Shown piece after piece: positions 56,029 to 64,000 of a stretch of 64,000 nucleotides of DNA. The stretch is from assembly GCA_030844895.1 (NCBI GenBank), contig CM061227.1:77178575-77242574 (forward strand), given 5' to 3'. Source of the DNA: Ambrosia x helenae. Taxonomy: Eukaryota > Streptophyta > Magnoliopsida > Asterales > Asteraceae. The position numbers and the translations under genes were made by a program. Each line of letters starts with the position of its first letter. The first letter of the stretch is position 1. A model generated the notes under the pieces. That model was given only the letters and a program-made list of their open reading frames with translations. It searched no databases and had not been told where the DNA came from.

Positions 56029-57364
56029 TGTAACATTACGCATTTACACTTGTACGTTACTATTATCATGAATAAAAACGTCAAGTTTCATTATTATTGT
56101 TCGCATTTAAGTATTATTGTGGCGTTTTTGAACCCTAATACTATATTAATTATAAATAATATACATATATATAGTTTTAAATGTCAAAAAAATAATGCTT
56201 GGGCCGGGAATCGAACCCGCGCTCCAAGCCAGGTCACAACCTCAAACAACATCACCATCTGATCTACACATATACTTGGTATAAGTCCCAGCCTATAATT
56301 ATTATATTACGAGCCTTATATCTTCACAGTTGACTTGGAAAGTCAACTGTGACACAATCTACCTTAATTAACCCAATTCAACGCGTGTTAATCCAAATTA
56401 GGAATGATTGGAGACAGATTGGTTGATTGCGCGTCATTCCCACGCTGTCTTGGTGATGAAATCATACCAATTATACTCGTATACGCGTCATTATAATCAA
56501 TACACGGTCAACTTTCCAATCGTGCAACCCAGACCATATCACTATAAATTGGACATCACAAACCCTTCACAACTCGCCGAATACACTCTCTCAACCTCCA
56601 ATTTCTGTTACTGAATCATCATTCAAAGCAATCGTGCACGTGTTGACTTTTCTGTTGACTGGGCAATACATACGATTTCGTGTTTGTAAGTTCTATTTTA
56701 TCAGTGGGTTTTGTTCTTCGGCAATCACACAACAATAACCCTATGCTTAATTGGGTTATTGTTGTGTAATTTGATCAATTGTAAATCCTAGGGCTCGTAC
56801 GTTCATTTTGGGGAAGAATACTATGCAGTACTTGGTTTTATAATTTAGTTAAACTGGAATCAAACACAACCCCTGATCTAGATCAGGTGGTTGTGTCTGA
56901 TGTTGTTAAGTGACACCACGCAGGTTCGAGTCCCGTGTAAAACGGTTTTATTCTTTTCTTTTAAATTGAATATAAATTAAATTTCTTTTATAGTATATAA
57001 TTATAATAATCAGAAACTAATCGTTCTCAGGGTCCAGACCAGTTGGTCTGGGCTTGTGATTTAAAACCAACGAACCGCCAAGGGCCCGGGTTGGAACCAT
57101 GGCATCAACAAAACATTCTTTTTATTTAAACTTATATATATATAGGGTAGGGTTCAATTGAGAACCAACCCTTAGTTAGGAACTTTAGGAACCAATCTCA
57201 TCCATCCATCTTCAATGGCATGATGGTAAAATATGTTAAACATTAATTAACTTTTTAATTAAATCAAGGGTAATATTGTCTTTTGGTATGTGAGTATTAA
57301 TAGGTTATTTAGTATACATTGTAACTGACAAAAACCACAACTAAACATTATACTGTACGATAAC

Positions 57365-58390
57365 ATTAAACAACTATACGTCAGTGTATATTCATATCCA
57401 ACAATTATACATCAGTGTATAGTCCAATCATTGCTACAAAAACATTATACTGTACGATAACATTAAACAACTATACGTCAGTGTATATTCATATTCCATA
57501 CGTCAGTGTATATTCATATTCCATACGTCAGTGTATACTTCATATTCCATGCACTCACACGAAACTGATAGGTTGGTCTTATCAAGAGTAACCTGAAACA
57601 AAGAAAAAGGTGTTTAGCATATACATCAGTGTATACATACAATATACATCAGACCCCAATAAAATTGATGCTATAGAACATGTTTAGTATCGTCATATTC
57701 AAACAATTATACATCGTGTATAGTCCAATCATTGCTAAAAAAAACATTATACTGTACGATAACATTAAACAACTATACGTCAGTGTATATTCATATTCCA
57801 ACAATTATACATCAGTGTATAGTCCAATCATTGCTACAAAAACATTATACTGTACGATAACATAAACAACTATACGTCAGTGTATATTCATATCCATACG
57901 TCAGTGTATATTCATATTCCATACGTCAGTGTATATTCATATTCCATGCACTCACACGAAACTGATAGGTTGGTCTTATCAAGAGTAACCTGAAACAAAG
58001 AAAAAGGTTGTTTAGCATATACATCAGTGTATACATACAATATACATCAGACCCCAATAAAATTGATGCTATAGAACAGTGTTTTAGTATCGTCATATTC
58101 AAACAATTATACATCGGTGTATAGTCCAATCATTGCTAAAAAAAACATTATACTGTACGATAACATTAAACAACTATACGTCAGTGTATATTCATATTCC
58201 AACAATTATACATCAGTGTATAGTCCAATTAGTACTACAAAAAGATTGTACTGTACCATAATATTCAACAAATATACGTCAGTGTATATTCATATTTCAA
58301 CAATTATACATCAGTGTAAAGTCCAATTAGTGATACAAAAACATTCTATAGTACCATCAAATTCAACATATATACATCAGTGTATATTAT
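57365..58390. repeat. Tandem/direct repeat array inside element G
   Basis: Around twenty copies of TATAC(G/A)TCAGTGTATA, itself a short inverted repeat, separated by conserved spacers. Higher-order duplication: about 57,340-57,720 and 57,760-58,130 repeat the same order of units and spacers, including a shared segment with ATGCACTCACACGAAACTGA. A third partial copy follows. Confidence 0.8.
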
Positions 58391-58429
58391 GTTTAATTAT
58401 ATTACCAGAGAAGGAAGGAACCGGTGGGT

Positions 58430-59050
58430 TCCAGACCACCGTGTACGGCGGCGCACGACGAGCCACGGCGGCGCTGCCGCCCTCTTCATCTCGTACACAC
58501 GTGAAATATCCCGAAATAATTGCCCACTGCCACAATTAAATAACTATCCACGATTAAAAAGGTAAAAAAAAACCCCTACTTCAACCCAAGTGGGTATATA
58601 TATTCAACGTGTGAAGCCCTTTTCTGTGTTTTGGCAAGTAAAGATGCATTTTCATGGAGAGCAGCACCAGATCAGGAACCTACAAAAGTAATTATTCAAG
58701 TAATTATGTTACTAATCTACTATATAGTCATCATTTGAGGTAACAAAAATTCAATTATGTTTCTTACATTGCGCACAACAGATGTTAATAAAATCACGGT
58801 GGTGGTTTTGGTGGATCATTGTAGCGATGGTGAGCCAATATTAATATTATTATTGAGAGGAGCAGCGATTATAATTCAAAGAGGACATCAACAACAGGGA
58901 GGGAGGATTTGAAAGAACAGAAGGCAAGATTATTTTAAAGTGGAACTCAGGAGTTGCTTCCTCGATGGTGAGTTCTTCGGAGTCGGTGATCGAAGGAAGG
59001 AGACGGTGGTTAGGTTTGGAATTGGGGTTTTTTTAGAGAGAAAGTATATG
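58430..59050. other. GC-rich segment and unique sequence in element G
   Basis: 58,430-58,500 is rich in GGCGGCG / GCCGCC and has codon-like GC content, unlike the AT-rich surroundings. It may be a captured host gene fragment. The rest up to 59,050 has no recognisable coding region. Confidence 0.3.
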
Positions 59051-60729
59051 AGAGAAGAGTGGTGTGAAAATGCTGAGAGAAAGAGATGGGGGATTTTATA
59101 ACTTTTTTTAAATTAAAATATAAAACATAATTGTTCAATTACCATCCTACCCTTAGATCAAGATTAAAAGATGAATGGCTCAGATTGGTTCCTAAGTTCC
59201 TAACTAGTACATTGGTTCCTAATTGATCTTTTTCCTATATATATATTCCTTTATTTTTGTAAATTCATTTTAAAATACTAAAACTCTTTTAAAAATTCTA
59301 GAAAAATTATTTTATGTTAATCTAGTGAAAAAGTTTAATATACAATTTTTATTTTTCAAAATTTATTTATTTAGTATATATAAATAAATATTCAAGTTTA
59401 TTCTATTTTTATTTATAAAAATTCTATAAAAATAACAAAACAATTTTATAAATATCCACAAAAATTGTTCTGAGTTTTTATAACAATAAAATTTTTCTGA
59501 AATGATTTTTATTTCTGAAAAATCATTTATTGAATATTTTTAATCAATTTTTGTTAGTTTAATCATAAATAAATCATAATAAATTCATTTTTCAATATTT
59601 TTGCACCAAAATTTTATATATATTATTTCTGATTATTTGGAACAGAATACAATTTTTAAATTAATAATTCTGTAAATTTAATATTTTTAAATATTAAAGT
59701 TATATTTTGACAATTTGTAATAAATAGAGTTAACATTCTATTTTTAAAAAAATAATTTTATAAAAATTATTTTCATACTTAAAACTTATTATTGTGACCA
59801 TATTTAATTTAAAATTTACAAAAAGACTTTTGTTTATTATTTATCAAATTCTCTATTTATTAAACATTTTATTTATTAATCAAAACGAGCACTTATCCCC
59901 AATTCGAAGCCCTAGAATATATTTTATAGATTAGAAAGACTTAGACATATTTATTACCTTAATTATAGGGTAATACTTGGCATTTATATTCTATTTTTCA
60001 CAAGACATAACATTTGCTAAGTGATTTTTACATAGCCCCTTTTCTATTTATCACTATTTTTGTGGTGAAACATGTTACATCATTCTATATGCAATTCAAT
60101 CATAAAGTGTCTATGTATTTTTCTATGTTGCATTATGTCTTAAAATGACTAGGGTAAGCACAATTCTAGCATAATCATTAACATTGATCAGCCGACGGTA
60201 TACAATGATAGATCTATTGGACTGACAATCCCACCCGGATACGTGCCTCCTACAAAGGTAGCGTGGTGATTGTTATCGCATAACATAATCGAGTGAACCA
60301 TGAGCGTATGGGATGGACCACAATATAACAGTCACAAGGTTGATTATGCACTCGATTTACTTCTAGTATGTTTTCACATATGGACTAGACTGGCCATGAC
60401 ACTGAATTGTACAAGTTTTATTCAATTATCAAAACCTATGTAATTCTCACCAACTTTGTTGACCTAAAAATATTTTCAAAATTAACATGTTTCAGGTAAC
60501 AATGAAGCTGAGGCTTGAGTATGCATGAGGAATTGTCATGAAGTTTTTGTTTGAAGTTATTTGAAGTTGTTGCATTACTTGTTATCATGTATTTGAATTT
60601 CTAGACATTATTTCATTTGAATATTTATGTATGAATAAATTATTTAAAATTCAATTTATACCATGTGCTACTGAAACAATCATCAATACGTGACATCACG
60701 ATGTTTCCGCCATCGGTTGGGGTGTTACA

Positions 60730-61242
60730 ACAACACTCGTTTCCACGAACTTAGTCTACTGCTACCACATAAGGTCACCCCCTTGTCTATTGCAATCGAA
60801 AAATACATCGGTGGCTTACCCATGCAGATCCAGGACACGGTGTGGGGAAGGAACCCTGCTACTCTCGAGGAAGCAAAGCGTTTTGCGGCCACCCTAACAG
60901 ATAACCATGTGAAAGCAGGAACCCTGACTCGGAAAGGGGAAAAGAAAACTGTTGTGAAGGATACCCCTCAACCCGCTATCGAAATTGAAACTGAGTCCTC
61001 AACCAATGGAAGGCGCAAGGCCAGAATTTCGCAATAGATACTACTCCTCCACCCAACAAGAAACATATATCGGGAACCAACCTAAGTGTGACACCTGTCA
61101 GTATCACCACCCAACCCAAGTGCCCTGTCGTAAGTGTACAAATTGCCAAAGGTATGGGCATCTTGCGAATGTTTATCGAATTCCTGCTGCAAATGCCCTT
61201 GCTGCTCCAAATAATCCTGCTAGGGACCCTCCAGCTACTTAA
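60730..61242 (+). pseudogene. gag: Element F gag, second part
   Basis: Continues element F gag after element H: RFHELSLLLPHKVTPLSIAI, GGLPMQIQDTVWGRNPATLE, a basic linker, then a Cys/His segment (CDTCQYHHPTQVPCRKC). A frameshift near 61,025 separates the two readable frames. It stops at TAA 61,240-61,242, after PARDPPAT. The second zinc knuckle, protease and the rest of pol do not follow. Confidence 0.85.
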
Positions 61243-61997
61243 CAGCTAGCCCCACCATTTGGGATGTTATTTTGCTTTTAAAAATTTAATGTATTGATGC
61301 TTTTGATTCCAGTATTAAAATTTTTCTTTTACATGAGAGTTGTTTATCTAGTATGATCATAACACTTGGATACATGCTTGTTTGAATGTGAACTAATTGC
61401 TATATCTAAATCTATACAACTACAACTCACATACTATACTCGTTATACTTATAAACTTGCTTACATAAACATACTATCAATTTGCAATAAATGCCACACT
61501 GATAGAGAATGAAGTACTTGTTCAACAGTTAGTTGAGTACTAAATAACCTACTCAACGATTGGTAGAGGTCATCATGCCTTTTCAATGGTCGGGAGAGGC
61601 CCTACAACCTGCTCAACGACTGGTGGGGGCTATCGAACCTGCTCAACAATCGGTAGAGGTTCCTACTCACTAACTGGTAGGAGTCTTTTTCCTGCTCAAT
61701 AGTTGGACTCATTAATTACAAAGGTTCAACCACATGATTATTTCTGCATTACTTACATTTGTGTTTAGAGTAATAGAATGACACAAAACCCTAGTGTAAG
61801 GTAAATTGGTGATTGCGGTCCGGAACGTAATCACGAATTTACAGGTACGTTAAGGTAGTGTGAAATTCTATCAAGGTTTTCGGTAAATAACCAATTATAA
61901 ACTCTAGTTGCCTGGTAGTTCATTTAGTTTTTCTATAGTCAATCAACTCGTGCATTTCTTTTAGGATTTCTAAAACTTATGTCTAGTGTTTTGCTAG
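61243..61997 (+). other. Noncoding internal region of element F
   Basis: No ORF resembling pol. A degenerate minisatellite of about 30-40 bases (CTGCTCAACRAYTGGTRGRGG-type units, four to five copies) lies at about 61,520-61,700. Otherwise unrecognised. Confidence 0.55.
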
Positions 61998-62511
61998 TGT
62001 AAGCGAAAGATTTTGACTAAAACAGGATTAAATGATCATACAAGTTACAAAACCAGGTGCGGAAACCCTAGCTTTGAACAAACAGATAAAACTCAAATCA
62101 AAACACAATCAATATCATTTTCAAAGCTTTTCATAGATTAACTTGTTCATAAACTTGATTACAATGACACTTGGTTAATCTAGATCAATTACAGACACTC
62201 TCAAACAAACCTGGAACCTGACCTCAAAACACACACAACTAATAACTCTCTTAACATTGCATAAACACAAAATCTATATATAATGTCTGCACATTCACCC
62301 AGTAGAGATGGTCGAATGTGGACTTCTTCCACATTCGCCCACTCTAGGGTACGAATGTGTTTCTTCAGTCAAACTTCAATACACCTTCGCCCATTTGTCT
62401 TCTACCTTCGCCCCTTTATACTTACCTTCGACCAGTCAGTTCCACATTCTACCTATCAGCATCTATTAACATATGTTAACATCCAATCACTAGTCGCAAA
62501 ACGCATCTACA
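61998..62511 (-). repeat. Solo LTR of the element A family, 514 bp
   Basis: Plus-strand ends TGTAAGCG and GCATCTACA, flanked by GCTAG at 61,993-61,997 and 62,512-62,516. It aligns with element A's LTR along its length (GGTGCGGAAACCCTAG near the start; TAGTCGCAAAACGCATC at the end). TATA box (about 62,275-62,282), hairpins 62,290-62,320 and 62,330-62,359, and TTCGCCC boxes are kept. No internal sequence. Confidence 0.93.
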
Positions 62512-62516
62512 GCTAG

Positions 62517-62734
62517 ATTCTTATTCTTCTTGCTATTTCAGACGAACCTAATCCAATCCTTAAAGCTCACTTGTCAAACCTCTTATCCAAATTATTCGAA
62601 ACAGATTATTCTATTCATGTCGTGCTTTAACACAAAATTTTCCAGACCACACTTGTCCTAATTGCTACCCAATCACCTTCAACCCAGTGTTTTTCAATAA
62701 ACTTCGGGACGGAGTTTCCAAAAGTAGGGGAAAC
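62517..62734 (+). other. 3' end of element F internal region with polypurine tract
   Basis: Noncoding. It ends AACTTCGGGACGGAGTTTCC, then AAAGTAGGGGAAAC (polypurine tract), then the LTR; nearly the same 3' end as element H (55,994-56,028). Confidence 0.75.
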
Positions 62735-62845
62735 TGTAACATCGCAAAATTTTCCTCAAATTGTAATACGTAAAATCCCTTATGTTACATCTTTATCATT
62801 AGTTTTATACAAATGTGCCTTAGTCTTTATTTTCCTAACTCACAA

Positions 62846-62880
<35 letters not shown>

Positions 62881-62887
<7 letters not shown>

Positions 62888-63800
62888 ATTTGGATCATTT
62901 GAAAACCACTATTTAGGGAGAGAACCAAAGAACCAAGTGTGAACACAAAAACCCCTCTACCAAAAATAAAAAAAAATAATAAAAAAATTATATAACCTAA
63001 AAAAATAAAAAAATAAAAAAAGTAAAAACACCAAAATGTTTTTTTAGTGTTAATCTTTCTGAAAAAAAAAAAATAAAAAAAATACAAAAAAATAAAAAAA
63101 AACAAAAAATAGCTTTTTTACGTCATAATTACGTCATATACCGTATGCACATGTGCATTTCACTATTAGAGCACACTTTGAATAAATTATCAATTGCCAT
63201 AATGAAATGATCATTTAAATGGACGTGATATGATATATAAGGTGGAAAAAAATTTATTCAATGATCTTTAAATAAACGCGAAGTGCATTTCACTATTATA
63301 GTTAGGTTTTTTTTCATGGGTTTAGCTTTAGGGTTTAGTTTTTAGGTATGATGGGAATGGGGTTAGGTTTTTTGGGGTTGTTGGTGAATAAACTTAAAAA
63401 AACCCTATATAAAACTATAAAATAAGATAATTGTACTACATGCACATGTGCATTTCACTATTATAGTTAAGTTTTTTAATGGGTTTAGCTTTAGGGTTTA
63501 GTTTTTTGGTATGGTGGAAGAGGGGGTATCTTTTTTTTGGGGGGGGGGGGGATGGGATGGAGCGTTTTGGTTTTTGGGGGGTGTGGGTTAGCTGCACATG
63601 TGCATTTCACAATTGGGGGGGGGGGGGTTGGGGCGGTGTGGGGGATGGGGGTTTTAGGTTTTTAGGGAGTGAGGTGGGTGGGTTTAGGTTTTTAGGGGGG
63701 TGAAGGTGGGGTTTTTAGGTTTTTTTTGTTTGTGTTGACAATGGTTCTCTGGTTCTCTCCCTAAAGTTGGTTCTCGTATGATCCCTACCCTATATATATA
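62881..63800. mobile_element. Element J: terminal-inverted-repeat element in a TA microsatellite
   Basis: Absent from the 5' LTR of F. Ends: ATAGGATTTGGATCATTTGA on the left and, inverted, TATAGGGTAGGGATCATACG on the right, with inner inverted TTTAGGGAGAGAACC; about 45-base inverted repeats. Its end TATAGGGTAGGG is shared with element G. The interior is A-rich on the left and G-rich on the right, with repeats of ATGCACATGTGCAT and GGGTTTAGCTTTAGGG. No transposase. Confidence 0.7.
63145..63604. repeat. Repeated palindrome in element J
   Basis: ATGCACATGTGCAT at 63,145-63,158 and 63,440-63,453, and its 12-base core at 63,593-63,604, each followed by TTCACTATT or TTCACAATT. Confidence 0.85.
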
Positions 63801-63821
63801 TATATAATACATTTTTTATGC

Positions 63822-63889
<68 letters not shown>
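63822..63889. repeat. AAT microsatellite
   Basis: About 22 AAT units in element F's 3' LTR. Confidence 0.95.
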
Positions 63890-64000
63890 TTTTAGAAGTG
63901 GGCTTGTAAATTTTTCCAAGTCAAACCAATCCCTTTTAATACAAAAGTTGGAGCCCAAAACTGTAGCCCACCACGTAACCCAAGCAAAAAAAAAAAAAAA

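Larger units (their letters stand above)
57141..59240. mobile_element. Element G: terminal-inverted-repeat element in a TA microsatellite
   Basis: Absent from the 5' LTR of H, where the site is a plain TA tract (46,552-46,571). Left end TATAGGGTAGGGTTCAATTG, right end the inverted counterpart (GATCTTTTTCCTATATATA). The inverted similarity extends about 65 bases, including TAGTTAGGAACTT..GGAACCAATCT. No transposase ORF. The interior holds the repeat array of the next entry and a short GC-rich segment (58,430-58,500). Superfamily uncertain. Confidence 0.7.
45446..60729 (+). mobile_element. Element H: near full-length Ty3/gypsy chromovirus in element F's gag
   Basis: LTRs 45,446-48,062 and 56,029-60,729 (the latter with insert G), target duplication ACAAC at 45,441-45,445 and 60,730-60,734. 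Gag, protease, RT, RNase H, integrase and a chromodomain-type tail are all present, with several frameshifts and two or more nonsense codons. A solo LTR (I) lies in its gag. Its gag is closely similar to F's, so H and F belong to the same or sister families. Confidence 0.92.
56029..60729 (+). repeat. Element H 3' LTR with insert G
   Basis: Matches 45,446-48,062 throughout except for element G at about 57,141-59,240. Many differences between the two LTRs are single-base indels, often in homopolymers. TATA box at 56,543-56,550. Ends GGGTGTTACA at 60,729, followed by the target duplication ACAAC. Confidence 0.92.
41683..64000 (+). mobile_element. Element F: gag-only gypsy chromovirus relative, runs off the window
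   Basis: 5' LTR 41,683-44,279, primer-binding site, gag split by element H, then about 1.5 kb noncoding, polypurine tract and 3' LTR from 62,735 (not complete at 64,000). After gag no protease, RT or integrase can be found between 61,243 and 62,734, so F seems to be a gag-only, pol-less derivative. It is inserted in element E's LTR; predicted left target duplication CCAGT. Confidence 0.8.
62735..64000 (+). repeat. Element F 3' LTR, incomplete at the window end
   Basis: Matches 41,683 onward, with insert J in the TA tract and a longer AAT tract (63,822-63,889). The window ends in the A-run corresponding to about 41,970. Confidence 0.9.

Noticed and set aside
57365..58390. CRISPR-like array
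   Set aside because: Regularly repeated units, but spacers are themselves repeated, the context is a plant transposon and there are no cas genes.
62827..63105. 92-codon Phe/Tyr-rich ORF on the minus strand
   Set aside because: Produced by A-rich and TA-rich low-complexity DNA in element J.
63479..63703. 74-codon Gly/Trp-rich ORF
   Set aside because: Produced by the G-rich low-complexity part of element J.

Overview
This 64 kb window is plant nuclear DNA and I find no host gene in it. Everything recognisable is transposable-element sequence: two Ty1/copia elements, at least five Ty3/gypsy elements or LTRs (most of chromovirus type, Tekay/Del-like by gag-pol and by a chromodomain-type C-terminus), a Helitron-like element, a CACTA-like end and two terminal-inverted-repeat elements. 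The LTR and polyprotein styles look like a eudicot with a large, repeat-rich genome. Asteraceae is my best guess from general resemblance, not from any search.

Left nest (1-28,481). A 15 kb copia element A (minus strand, LTRs 1-499 and 14,776-15,313, one mismatch between the compared LTRs) sits inside the integrase gene of an older copia element B (minus, 15,314-20,707). B sits inside the gag of a badly decayed gypsy chromovirus C (plus, 20,708-28,481). A carries gag, pol and, 3' of pol, a 932-codon additional ORF followed by a 289-codon ORF. The additional ORF has in front of it what looks like a second copy of the element's own promoter.

Middle (28,482-32,682). This is decayed LTR material: a copia-like LTR remnant, then the 3' end and LTR of a gypsy element D.

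Right nest (32,683-64,000). Gypsy element E (minus, gag only) lies in D's LTR. E's left LTR holds a CACTA-like element, which holds a Helitron. Element F (plus, 41,683 to beyond the window) lies in E's right LTR. F has a gag but no pol. The full-length chromovirus H (45,446-60,729, target duplication ACAAC) is inserted in F's gag. A solo LTR I (48,777-51,514, duplication CTTAC) is inserted in H's gag. A solo LTR of the A family (61,998-62,511, duplication GCTAG) lies in F's 3' region. Two related terminal-inverted-repeat elements, G and J, have entered TA microsatellites in the LTRs of H and F.

The most unusual structure is regulatory. (1) A-family LTRs carry boxes of TTCGCCC at 20-21 bp spacing and box-made hairpins right next to the TATA box; the same layout recurs inside A ahead of its additional ORF, and B has an analogous but unrelated motif. 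(2) LTRs of F, H and I carry tRNA-like modules (hairpin, B-box-like GGTTCGANTCC, T-run) at comparable places. (3) The LTRs of C, F, H and I share a putative 430-485 bp intron. (4) In A and B, gag stops just before a strong 3' splice-site-like sequence that leads into protease.
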